From positions 2,682,401-2,746,400 of the forward strand of contig OY755175.1 in the NCBI GenBank assembly GCA_963576735.1: DNA of 64,000 nt. Reading direction: 5' to 3'. Source of the DNA: Bedellia somnulentella. Taxonomy: Eukaryota; Arthropoda; Insecta; Lepidoptera; Bedelliidae. Positions 1-10,470 of this stretch are shown here, one piece after another (position 1 is the stretch's first letter; the number at the start of each line of letters is the position of its first letter). A model generated the notes under the pieces. The model was not told where the DNA came from. It ran no database searches and saw only the letters and a program-made list of their open reading frames with translations. The translations under genes and the position numbers were made by a program.

Positions 1-328
1 ACTAAGAAGATCAATCCACATAAGTAATTGTAAATGGGAGGAATGTGAAATAAAACACGAGGAAGAACTATAAAAACTGTGACATGTAATATACTTTCGA
101 ATGGATCGGTTGCACTTTTGCATTGACAGCGCCATGCGTGTGCCTTCACGTGACACGTTACACATTCGATGTAAAATGGATTATGCTGCGAAGTAAGCCT
201 GCAGGATTAGTTTATGTTTTCACTTCTAAGAATACTTTATTAACGACTCTGAACAATTTCCTTCTTGGAAAAAAAATACAATTACATCATCCCTATTCAT
301 AACGTCATTGTTGACATTTGACTATAGA
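1..328. other. non-coding flank
   Basis: AT-rich single-copy-looking DNA with no open frame and no repeat that I recognise. It ends where the 14-bp target duplication of the Penelope-like element begins at 329. Confidence 0.5.
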
Positions 329-342
329 ACTATCCTGACAAG

Positions 343-869
343 TAATTGAAACAACTTTTGATTTTCGGATATTTTAATCGCGTATTATTACATTATTTTT
401 AAAGCCCGACGTTTCGAAAACTTTTCAGTTATCATGGTCACGGGAAGACTGAGGTGTTATTTGTCATTATACAGTACTATAAAATTATTAATACTAACTA
501 CCTTCACAAAATTTTAAGTTACGTTTGCGTTTAATATTTGCTATGTACAAAAAGAGCTAATGTTATCTGGAGTCTTGCTAATGTTCTTCCCTCGCTTGGT
601 TGTGCTAATGATCGGGTTCCAAGCAGGTGGTAATTGCCAACCATCATCTCTATTGAAGTTTGGATGTTTCTTTATTTCAATAGACTCGCGTATCATTCTA
701 GGTATCAATCGATTCTCTTTTGCTAGAATTGTAGGTTTGTCAAAACGCATGTGGTGGTTTGGCTTATCGAAGGTGTGTTCACACAAAGCAGATCTTCCAG
801 GACGCCTATTCTTCATATCAGCAATATGTTCTCTAACGCGAGTTGCTACACTACGCTTTGTTTGGCCGA
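343..869 (-). repeat. PLE left inverted arm
   Basis: Reverse complement of 2287-2813 (paired coordinates sum to 3156). On the minus strand it encodes the last ~107 codons of the PLE protein, identical to those of the right arm, followed by the 3' untranslated end. Homology stops exactly at 869/870. The frames open across this junction are fusion artefacts. Confidence 0.95.
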
Positions 870-2615
870 CAAAAGTTGACCACCCGCTTCGTCCAATAGT
901 AAGCCAAATTGACACACCAACATACAAATTGGCAAAACATGTGGCAAAGATACTATCACCACTTCGAGGAAAAACTGAAGCCTTTGTGAAGAATTCCTAT
1001 CAATTCATTAATGACATCAAGAACTTAAGTCTTAGTGATGAGGACATTATGGTCAGCTTTGATGTTCAGTCTCTTTACACCAGTTTACCAATACAAGACT
1101 GTGTTGAAGTTGTCACAGAAAGGTTAACAAATGCTGACATACCTTTAGAATATGCAGAATTACTTAAGCACTGCCTTACAACTGGCTACTTACTTTGGGA
1201 TAAGGAATTCTACATCCAGACTGATGGTGTGGCAATGGGATCCCCAGTCTCTCCTATTGTAGCCGATATATTCATGGAACGATTGGAGGAGATTGCACTA
1301 AAATCCTTCCCTGTCACTCCAAAGGTTTATAAGAGGTACGTAGATGATACTTTTGCAATCCTACCCAAAACCATAGTCTCTGCATTCTTAGACCATCTTA
1401 ATTCCATTAACCCTAAGATCCAATTTACAATGGAATTAGAGACTAATAATAGTTTAGCCTTTCTTGATGTCCTCTTGATAAGGAATTCTGATAACTCAAT
1501 TAGTCACACAGTTTATAGGAAACCCACCCACACTGATAGGTACCTCAATGGTGACTCACACCACCATCCATCTCNNNNNNNNNNNNNNNNNNNNNNNNNN
1601 NNNNNNNNNNNNNNNNNNNNNNNNNNNNNNNNNNNNNNNNNNNNNNNNNNNNNNNNNNNNNNNNNNNNNNNNNNNNNNNNNNNNNNNNNNNNNNNNNNNN
1701 NNNNNNNNNNNNNNNNNNNNNNNNNNNNNNNNNNNNNNNNNNNNNNNNNNNNNNNNNNNNNNNNNNNNNNNNNNCCAATTTACAATGGAATTAGAGACTA
1801 ATAATAGTTTAGCCTTTCTTGATGTCCTCTTGATAAGGAATTCTGATAACTCAATTAGTCACACAGTTTATAGGAAACCCACCCACACTGATAGGTACCT
1901 CAATGGTGACTCACACCACCATCCATCTCAGTTAGCTACTGTTGGTAAAACTTTGTTTCAGAGAGCCAAACATCTTTGTGACGAACACCATCTTGCTGGA
2001 GAGCTCAGTCATGTGAAACAAGTTCTTCACAACAACAAGCTGAAATTGCCCCGCCAACGTCACCGCTCCTCCGATAAACCACCTACTGTTGAAAGACTCC
2101 CTGCAACTCTACCTTTTGTAAAGGGTGTAACAGACAAAATTAGTACTGTGTTACAGCGTGCTTCCATTAAGACCTACTTCAAGCCGCACCAAAAGATAAG
2201 TCAGTTTCTAAGACCTATCAAATGTCAGATCCCTTTACAAGATGCAGGCGTTTATAAACTAGACTGTGAGTGTGGTCTTTCATACATCGGCCAAACAAAG
2301 CGTAGTGTAGCAACTCGCGTTAGAGAACATATTGCTGATATGAAGAATAGGCGTCCTGGAAGATCTGCTTTGTGTGAACACACCTTCGATAAGCCAAACC
2401 ACCACATGCGTTTTGACAAACCTACAATTCTAGCAAAAGAGAATCGATTGATACCTAGAATGATACGCGAGTCTATTGAAATAAAGAAACATCCAAACTT
2501 CAATAGAGATGATGGTTGGCAATTACCACCTGCTTGGAACCCGATCATTAGCACAACCAAGCGAGGGAAGAACATTAGCAAGACTCCAGATAACATTAGC
2601 TCTTTTTGTACATAG
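870..2615 (+). pseudogene. PLE reverse transcriptase with C-terminal GIY-YIG endonuclease, N-terminally truncated
   Basis: The polyprotein copies RNA into DNA and cuts the target with its GIY-YIG nuclease. What remains begins at the first reverse transcriptase motif (PLRPIVS near 886), then FDVQSLYTSLP (about 1060), GSPVSP (about 1240) and the catalytic YVDD at 1337-1348. The GIY-YIG core follows: GVYKL at 2247 and SYIGQTKRS from 2280, with downstream nuclease conserved residues up to the stop at 2613-2615. The N-terminal domain before the palm motifs is absent, so the copy is 5'-truncated. The frame appears to shift across the N run, but the 155 bases before the gap recur exactly after it. 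If the overlap is collapsed, the shift of 355 bases restores a single frame. It is therefore probably one continuous ORF in the genome. No start codon belongs to it: an ATG-initiated frame at 560 only reads antisense through the left arm. Confidence 0.9.
1575..1774. other. assembly gap (200 N) with duplicated contig ends
   Basis: Exactly 200 N, a common placeholder length. The 155 bases at 1420-1574 are repeated exactly at 1775-1929 on the far side. The two contigs therefore overlap and probably no sequence is missing. Confidence 0.93.
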
Positions 2616-2813
2616 CAAATATTAAACGCAAACGTAACTTAAAATTTTGTGAAGGTAGTTAGTATTAATAATTTTATAGTACTGTATAATGACAAATAAC
2701 ACCTCAGTCTTCCCGTGACCATGATAACTGAAAAGTTTTCGAAACGTCGGGCTTTAAAAATAATGTAATAATACGCGATTAAAATATCCGAAAATCAAAA
2801 GTTGTTTCAATTA
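2287..2813 (+). repeat. PLE right arm (3' coding end and 3' UTR)
   Basis: Sense-orientation partner of 343-869. It contains the end of the GIY-YIG nuclease, the stop at 2613-2615 and about 200 bp of 3' untranslated sequence. The 30-bp extension and the right target duplication follow. Confidence 0.95.
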
Positions 2814-2857
2814 TAATGTGCAATCGTGAAAATCTTAGAAAATACTATCCTGACAAG

Positions 2858-4491
2858 CCTAAAATAAACCTATCAATCTTGTCATCAATTTTTTTTATTT
2901 ATTCATCCCACATTTAAGAAAACGTTTTCTTTTTTATAAGTGGCCAACCTCTGCTAAAAAACTATACTATCCGAATTGAAACCATGAATTATTTCTTTGC
3001 AGAAAGTATGGATGTCATTTTGGACGCATTCACTTATTTAATATATTATTAACAATTATATAAATATGTACACGCAGTTACGATATTCGATTTTTTAAAG
3101 TTAACCAATAGTGTTGTTAATCGACTTGTACAAGATAAAAGATTACTTTCATTAATTTTTATAAAGTTATAAACAACACGGTAAATGGTTGGTCGTATAT
3201 AAATTCGTTTTACATTTATCGTTTTCCTGCATCATGTGTGCAATATAGAGACATCAATATAAGCGAATAAGCATTATTACTTTGAAGAAAGTAGCAACAA
3301 TAATGCTTTTAGTTATATTATAATGACTCGGAATATAGCCTAATGTTACGATGTGTGGGAGTGAATAGATTTGTAGATTTCATGTTTTGGTCTTTATTGC
3401 CTTTAGTGACAATATATTCCCTGAGTTATTGATTTTATGAATTTTAGAATATTAGTATAAAAAAACAACGGACATAAATTATATCTAAGTTGTTGGAAAA
3501 CCAATAAACATAAATAATTCCTTTATTGTTAGAAATTTTTGAACAAATGAGTCGTTATTTTAATATCATAAGCACTCAGATTCAATCAGATAATTCGATT
3601 AGGAATTTTTTTCGGAAGGGAAATTGAGAAGTCGCTGTTTATTTTGAGATGCAGTTGTGCAACCTCAAATGAGTAATTGTTTAATCGGAGTGCAGCGAGC
3701 ACTTGCATTCGTAAAAAATGTGTACACCATTGCACTTGATATTAAGAAATACAGTGTGATGACCCGGACTTTAAGTTTCGTAATACTTGTACTTTAAGAA
3801 GTAATGAACTATTTATGTATAAATTGATGAGCGAACCTCTTGCAACATAAGTACTCGAATTAAAGTGAGTGATGGACAAGAATTATAATAAAGCTGCATA
3901 TTTAACATTTTTAAGCCGAACGAGAGTAGTATTACACAATTCTTTGTTATCATCGAAACATGTAATTTCCTTAGATTAATGCCCAGTTACAGATGATGAT
4001 CTATGAGAAAATCGGTAATTGATGTATGATTTTGAAAACAAACTAAAAAAGCACCCTAGATACGTGTTTCGTAGAAGTATATCTCACGATCGATGGATTC
4101 GAAATCGGATTCTGTAATCGAGTCGAGGCATAATGTTGGTGATTTCGGATAGCTTCTTAGTGTACAACGCTGATCTGAGTTCGCCCACTTTTTTTTATTG
4201 CACACCTCTATGGTCAGTACCGTGAGAAACGAGATCGTACAAAACTTCGTACTTTTTGTTCCAATAAGTTGTAAATAGCTGAATGCAAGTACGACGCCAT
4301 GGTGTTCTATTGTATGCTAGTGTCGGAAGATACCCGTGTTGTTAACTACTTTAAAGGTAATTTCCGTTTTTAAATAAAACCTTTGCAATTGATGCTAGCT
4401 TAACATGGAAAAGGCTCTTTCAATATTCCGTTACGTAGAATATTATAAATATTTATATTTTTCTAAAACAAGGAAGTCTGAAGTGTGAATA
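2858..4491. other. non-coding AT-rich DNA
   Basis: Dense stop codons in all frames and poly-A/T runs. No recognisable repeat or gene. Confidence 0.5.
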
Positions 4492-4625
4492 AATAAAAGG
4501 ACATGTTTGAAAAGATTAATGAATCTACATGAAACTCGAATGATTTGCCAGGATCGTACAAAGCGGCTATCGCTAGTCTCTTCCTTACGTAATGGGAATT
4601 AATGGCTAGATTATATGTATATGTT
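4492..4625 (+). repeat. family B LINE 3' end, diverged copy
   Basis: Matches the family B tail from the KRL..ARE..CQDR coding segment to the GGGAATTAATGGC module and a short TATATGTATATG end. Several substitutions and frame losses mark it as an old copy. Confidence 0.7.
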
Positions 4626-6034
4626 TGTATCTAATAAACATTGAACTGTAGGCACGGTTGTGGTTTGTTTGCAATGTTATAACAGATCTGCAGATTATAT
4701 AGTTTTGACAGCGATAATTGAACACGAAAGTCCGTAAGCAGCCTGTAATACACGTACGTACGTTACCAAATTGTGCCGCTAGTTACTCGGGTTGTTGTTT
4801 AATTAATACAACCTCATCACTTAACTTGACTTAAAGTCTATTGACGTCAACCGTTCCTCATTAAGGCATAATAAGACCACCAGTTCGTACTGAGATTTCA
4901 CACCAATAAAAATAAAATCCATCGATAACCATGATTCGATTTTCGATATTTCGTCACAGATGCATCAAATTCTAAGACACGTACGAGTCAGCTGTTGCTG
5001 CGTCGACAAAACAGGTCGGTTCAAGAAGGTTAAGGCTGTGAGAGCTGTCAGATTATGATAAGCTGTTGTATGTTTGTAAATAGATATTACGATAATAAAA
5101 GGTGCACCTAAAGGGGAGTATTGTCCTACGATTTCGTCATATTTTGCGCCAACAATGGTTTGCGAAGTCTTTTTTATGTCAAAATCCGCGCTGTATATAA
5201 TTTGTTTAGATTTTGACTATTTTTTTGTTACATAATTAATATACATACACATTTTTGCGGATTTAATGCTAGAAACGTGTAGGCAGAGTTTCAGAATTAA
5301 CCATTTTGGCGCTAACTTTCATATTAACTAACCAAAAACAGTCTAACAAGGTTATAAGTTATAACATATACTTACATTCACACCATATAACTCCATTGGG
5401 GTAGGCAGGACTTTTTGATGTAAAATTTGTACTGTCTTGATATACTTCTCTCTCTTCCCTAACATCTGACATTATAAACAGGTTTTTATATCTTGTAATA
5501 ATATAAAACATAACTTCTTAAAACTTTATTTCTTTGTTAAAACTTCAATAACACTTAGGAAAGCTAATTATGCTTATGGCTAATTATCTCTTTTGCTAAA
5601 AATTGAAGTGCGTAATACAATTAATCGAGTCAATAATCGATTGGCAACAAAAACCTGCCCACGCGATAGTAATCTTTAAATCGATGATCATTATTTAGCG
5701 TAACCAATTAACTTGAAAATAATTTAAATTAAAGGTACTACGAATGAAATAAAATGGTAACTGAAATATGACGCTTTTTAAATATTTGAAAGTAAGGTTA
5801 TTTCTGCTTTTGTATGAAAAATATTAAAATATTTTTTATAACGAATGGCTAATTAAGATGAGTGAAATGAGAAAACTTATATGGCTGAGTTTAATCTCTA
5901 CTAGAGTACAAGGCACTCTAGTAATTCGGCTACCCCTTCGGAGATACAAAACTTAAAAATATTGGTTAGTCATAGTAAATGTAAACTATACATATTTTTG
6001 AAACGGCGTATAGGGTTTATTAGCTGTGTTTAGT
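4626..6034. other. non-coding DNA with two repeat scraps
   Basis: Contains a minus-strand remnant of a family B end at about 5369-5422 (CCATTGGGGTAGGCAG core). A plus-strand remnant of a family A 3' end lies at about 5883-5945 (GGCTACCCCTTCGG core). No gene seen. Confidence 0.5.
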
Positions 6035-6225
6035 GCTGTGTAGTGTCGGCTTAGAATAGCACTACCCCATTTCTTCCGGTGGGTGTACGTAAGAAGCGAC
6101 TAACGGTATTGGGGCTATTAAGGGATTTTTGGGCGATGCGGTTGGAAACCTATCACCAACAACCTTTATTTTTACCATCTTTTCCCCACTCTACTTTCCA
6201 AAAGTGACTAGATAGCTGAGAATAA
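6035..6225 (+). repeat. family A SINE-like element, 3' end lost
   Basis: Begins at the fixed family A start (GCTGTGTAGTGTCGGC) and runs through the ACTACCCCATTTC, GGCGACTAA and GGGCGATGCGGTTGG segments. It decays after the CCAAAAGTG segment, so the TATG tail is missing. Confidence 0.85.
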
Positions 6226-7505
6226 TACTCCTCCAATTCTTGCTGCCGTGGTTAGAGCAAAAGACTCATAACGGAAAAATTATCTAGTTATTAATAACAT
6301 TACGTTTATAATCGCGGGAGGGGTATGTAGAATAACCTCTTTCCACTTCCCGCGATCCTTACAATACCTATCTATAATGTTAAATCTTCATAAACAATTT
6401 CAAATGTGTACTTCGAATTTTTGAACATGTATAAGAAGTAGGATGGATGTGAGGTAGCCGAAAGAGGTTTTGTTAGGATCGTATCTGAATAGAAGTTATA
6501 GTAAGTATAAGTAAGTTGTTCAGATACGTAAAATATAATACTAACATGGCTAAAATGTTCTAAGAATTTGTTTACCAAAGCAACTTGTCCTTGGGCTCGA
6601 TCCGTCACTGTCGCCAATCCAATGACATCTGACAGCTGAGACCTTGAGCTGCGCGTGAACATGCGCACGAAACTATGGTCCAATGGATTTATTGATTGTA
6701 TTAAACCGGATTAATTTTGCAACAAATAGCTTAAGCTGGAAAAGTTAATAGTGGTTGAGATATAATGAAACATCTTAAAAAGTGAGACCGAAAAGAGAAT
6801 TTATATAACCCTATCATTCGACTCTTGAAGGAGATTACGGGCGCAGGATGCTTGTATATTATTATTGGGCAATGAAATTTGGAACTCATTACTTCCTATG
6901 TTTAAATTTTAAATATCAGTAGTCTTCTGCTGGAGGACAAGTCTAAGACTATGAGTTAGCTATCGTTTTTTTGTACATTATATTACCAAAACATACATAC
7001 ATCTAGATGCAAAAAACCTCATCTCCATTGAAGATCGCGCAACAGTTCCTGCCTTTCAAAATACATTCAATTTTGTGGTCGCATTAACCCGAATAGGTCA
7101 CAAAAACTTTTGGTAATGCATGCACAAATAGCCACAAGAAACAGCTGAGAACACCCACATCATTTAAAAGTCATACAAACGTACAAACAATGTTAACCAG
7201 GAAATTGTGAGGCTACGAATAGCGAGACTAATCCAAGATTTCTACCTTGACACTAAATGACTTAATAATTATACAATAAAATAGACGTACACTAATCATA
7301 GGATGGATGTAAGAGTATGGATGGTGATTGATGAAGGTTGACGTTTACGATGGGTAAAAGTGACACGTGAAATATGTTATTTTTCGGGAGAATTGGTTGT
7401 AAGCTGAATTAAAATAAAGAAAAAAAAGATGTTTCGCCATTATAGGCACAAGAAAAACAATTCTTAGAGAAAGAAATACAACGTTTGATCTGAGGATTAA
7501 GGTGT
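6226..7505. other. non-coding DNA
   Basis: No repeat family recognised beyond short CATACATACAT tracts near 6990. An antisense frame at 6372-6683 shows no domain and no supporting signals. Confidence 0.45.
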
Positions 7506-7565
7506 TTTATTGGATAGAAGTTTTAACAAATGGTTTTAAATATACTTACATTACTTTACTTTATT
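7506..7565 (-). promoter_or_regulatory. poly(A) signals for the minus-strand small gene
   Basis: Two AATAAA hexamers on the minus strand (7560-7565 and 7506-7511) lie about 95 and 150 bases downstream of the stop of the small ORF. The position is suitable for mRNA 3'-end formation. Such hexamers are common by chance in AT-rich DNA. Confidence 0.4.
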
Positions 7566-7658
7566 AAATACACTTGAAAGAAATTTAAATCCCCTGTTTA
7601 TCCCAAAATATATGAACATAAAGAAATATTTTATAGTTAGGTAATTAACTTCAACTGA

Positions 7659-7937
7659 CTATGCTCTTATTAAATTAGTTACATTGCCACGCTTATTACT
7701 TGGAATAGGCAGAGATAAATGTTTAGTCTCAGATGTGGACCATTCAAAGCAATAGTCACACACATCACATACTACACTTACTAGCCATGACTTTTTCTTC
7801 TTAATTGAAGAAACCTTTCCAAATCTCATTTTCATGTGTGTTTGTGTTAAGTAGTGTCGATACTTCAAGGGTTTAAGGTTGCCACAGTGAATGCTTTTGA
7901 GTGTATCATAAAAGCTGCTCTTATGTCTATGCCCCAT
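7659..7937 (-). CDS. small uncharacterised protein with CDVCDYC motif (92 aa), candidate host gene
   Basis: An intact 92-codon frame starting at the ATG at 7937. The start context is good (A at -3, G at +4). The in-frame TTG further upstream is not a plausible eukaryotic start. The protein is basic, with a KKKK stretch near residue 50, then a hydrophobic SWLVSVV strand leading into CDVCDYC near residues 57-63, and a polar tail. A basic helix followed by a strand and CxxC is reminiscent of small zinc-ribbon, RNA-binding proteins of the UPF0711/RNase P-subunit type, but the resemblance is weak and from memory. Two AATAAA signals follow. No intron is needed and I see no transposon motif. It could be a genuine intronless gene, a retrocopy or the last exon of a longer gene. 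Function unknown. Confidence 0.45.
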   Translation of the reverse strand: MGHRHKSSFYDTLKSIHCGNLKPLKYRHYLTQTHMKMRFGKVSSIKKKKSWLVSVVCDVCDYCFEWSTSETKHLSLPIPSNKRGNVTNLIRA

Positions 7938-8516
7938 TGTCACCAAAAGCTACACAAAATCGGCTGCCAATACAGCGGGCGAACGAAAACCGAAATCTGA
8001 AACGCAAGCGTACAACAACTTAATTACAATATAGGACATAAAACATATTTACTAATACAGAATCTACAAAATAAAATGATTCTTGAACTAACGGTTCTCT
8101 CTTAAAGCTGGAATAAAACCATCTTACAATGAACGGTAACAAAAATGTTTACATACTCTGCTCTTCTTCCTCAAACAAATAACTTAGTACTTTTAATGCA
8201 AAACCAGCTTCCTCACACCAGTATATCTTTATACCTACATTTTGCATGAAGTAGATAAAGTCAAATTAAGCATCAGCCAGGGTATAGTGGCGCTGCAATA
8301 GTCTCCTTTCTCCAGAAGTCGGTAGGCGGACTCGACCTTGGCCGTGCGTGGGCGTCAAGCGTTGTGACATTCGCGTTGTGCCATTTGATTTATCAATCAG
8401 CTTCAAATCATTGTTTTGTTCGGTATTTCGGCCTTTAGGATAAAGTACTGATAGACCAGGCATTGTAGAGAACCCTTTTAGTAAAAGACGACCGAGTTAC
8501 AGGGGTATTGATGATG
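7938..8516. other. upstream region of the small minus-strand ORF
   Basis: On the minus strand a TTTCAGATTTCGG stretch about 60 bases before the ATG could be an initiator or a splice acceptor. A 65-codon minus-strand frame at 8266-8463 is GC-richer than its surroundings but shows no recognisable domain. Confidence 0.3.
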
Positions 8517-8526
8517 ATGTAGGATA

Positions 8527-8654
8527 AAAGAGCATGTATGAAAAGATTGATGGATGTAAACGAAGCTAGAGAGGTTTGCCAGCATCGTACAAAGTGGCGA
8601 TCAATAGTCTCTGCCTACCCCAATGGGAAATAATGGCGTGAGTTGTATGTATGT
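8527..8654 (+). mobile_element. family B LINE, 5'-truncated copy with target duplication
   Basis: Contains the last codons of the LINE protein (KRLMDVNEAREVCQ, KWRSIVSAYPNGK) and the ACCCCAATGGG / GGCGTGAG module, ending in a TGTATGTATG tail. The direct repeat ATGTAGGATA flanks it at 8517-8526 and 8655-8664. Confidence 0.8.
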
Positions 8655-8664
8655 ATGTAGGATA

Positions 8665-9848
8665 TAGATAGGCTAAGAAGTTCAACGGTCAGCTGGTATC
8701 TATAAAAACTGAAGTTTTAATTAGATATATTATATTATAAATTTTATACTATAACATATGATTATACGGTTTGAGGAATACGTAGTTACGTACTAGAGCT
8801 ATAGTATTATATTTATAATTCAAAACACAAGTTATGTCTAATCTATTAAAGTATAAAGCTCCGTACTCCAGGTAGTGCTATTTTTCAAATATCTAAGGTT
8901 TTGGATAAAATTTGCAATGACGACCACTTAAAAAGGCATTGTGTAATGTTGTTCTTAACCGAAACGCCAACGCAAATTACCATCATCAATATATTAAAAG
9001 TACGGAAATGACTTTAAGATGCACCAAGGTCTATCTGACTTATACTTATTGAAGCCAAAATAGCGTAAAGGACACACATGACATTCATCATACATGTTTG
9101 TTGTATATTTGATTCGTTTGTGATGTGATAATAAAATACGGAAAATACCCTAAAAAGACGCATTGTCTTATTTATGAGGAGAAAAAAACAGAAATAGCCA
9201 AAAGAATGTAAGAAAACAACACATAGAACATTAATAAACAAATTTTGGTACCTCCTGATTATTTCTCACAGATAGGTAACAATGTAAGTAAAAAAAACAA
9301 TCAATACAAAAAGTAATAAAACATGAAAAAGGATTACAACGACATAAATAAACAACAGTAAACACACATCATTCTTCAGGTAAAATTTAAACAATAATAA
9401 TAATAATAACATATTTGTACAAATTAATAATTTTGGACACACACATATAAGTTTTTTTTAAATGATTCTTGATGAAAGTAATCATCCCTGCTAGAATATT
9501 AACTACAAGCTTATATTAATGGCAGTGTAAAGAGATTCATAACTTTAAAGGATGAATCGTAGAATTTTTTCTAGATTAAATATGTCTTTGAGCTGAAAAG
9601 AGAAGTTATTTTCCAACAAGTCTTTGTTTCCCATCTCCTGGCTTATCTTTCATGTGCTAGTTGTAACGGCTATACTCGTACTCCGAGAACTAACTAGTCT
9701 TAAAAGCATGTTACAAGCGAAATCTAACCAGCAGTGGTAAAGTTAACAAAAACTGTTGGAAATCAATCGTATAGTAGAAACGTGACGCCCCTCGGCGACC
9801 GCAGGCTATGCGCGCGGCTAACCGCCGACAGATCTTTGGTGCATACGA
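8665..9848. other. non-coding DNA with a short (AAT)n tract
   Basis: A short AAT microsatellite lies near 9392-9410. No gene or repeat family recognised. Confidence 0.5.
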
Positions 9849-9856
9849 TTGGTATG

Positions 9857-10462
9857 TAGACATGCGCAAAACAGTACGTTAAATAGTAATGCAACATCAC
9901 GCATCTCTTCCACGGAAGTGACATTACTCCGTAACATCACACATTACCCGATCGATTTTTAATGAAATGATTACCGTTACCGATACCGATACCGAGTAAT
10001 GTTTAAGGTGATATGTGAAAATATTTGATGACGCAATGTTGCAATGTTTCTTTCGTCACACATTGCCAGCTTCATCAAGTCATTGTCCCGATACTTACAT
10101 AAAATATATTAATGTTGTAATTGTTTTGTAATAAATAAATCATTTAACTATAAGTATTAAAATATGAGATTTAACGACGCACAATTTATTTATGATTAAA
10201 ACGCGTGGTTCTTATCAAAAATTTTCAAACTTAGATACTATTAAAACTTTGCTATGTGTAGTAGGCGTGGGCGTGATTAAGAACTGAAACGACGCTGACC
10301 GAACATTGCCGAAGTGATGAGATGAGTGAACAGTGTAATGAAATGAAAAGTGATGTTACGCTAAATGTGATGTTTGAAATGTTCGAGTAATGTGTAATGC
10401 AATGCAACGCGCTCGGGTGATATTACGTGTAATGCATTACTCGCATTACTTACACATGTCTA
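9857..10462. mobile_element. hAT-type non-autonomous transposon (606 bp)
   Basis: The ends are TAGACATGCGCAA on the left and, reverse-complemented, TAGACATGTGTAA on the right. The 8-bp direct repeat TTGGTATG flanks it at 9849-9856 and 10463-10470. An 8-bp duplication with short inverted ends is diagnostic of the hAT superfamily. The subterminal regions are packed with GTAATG/CATTAC hexamers in both orientations, as expected for transposase-binding sites. There is no coding capacity, so a related hAT transposase must have moved it. Confidence 0.88.
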
Positions 10463-10470
10463 TTGGTATG

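Larger units (their letters stand above)
343..2843 (+). mobile_element. Penelope-like retroelement (PLE), 5'-truncated, inverted-tail form
   Basis: The element has a plus-strand reverse transcriptase plus GIY-YIG nuclease frame (870-2615). A 527-bp 3' segment is present twice in inverted orientation (343-869 and 2287-2813). A unique 30-bp extension (2814-2843) follows the right arm only. The whole is bracketed by the perfect 14-bp direct repeat ACTATCCTGACAAG at 329-342 and 2844-2857, which I read as the target-site duplication. A partial inverted copy at the 5' end and a short one-sided extension are known features of Penelope elements. The reverse transcriptase starts abruptly at the arm junction, so the N-terminal third is missing and the copy cannot be autonomous. 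The arms look identical, which suggests recent insertion. The true length is probably about 2146 bp, because 355 bp around the N run appear to be an assembly artefact. Confidence 0.93.

Noticed and set aside
541..927. 128-codon minus-strand frame and the 5' part of the plus-strand frame starting at 560
   Set aside because: They arise from reading through the inverted PLE arm into unrelated sequence or antisense. Only 343-869 (minus) and 870 onward (plus) are homologous coding sequence.
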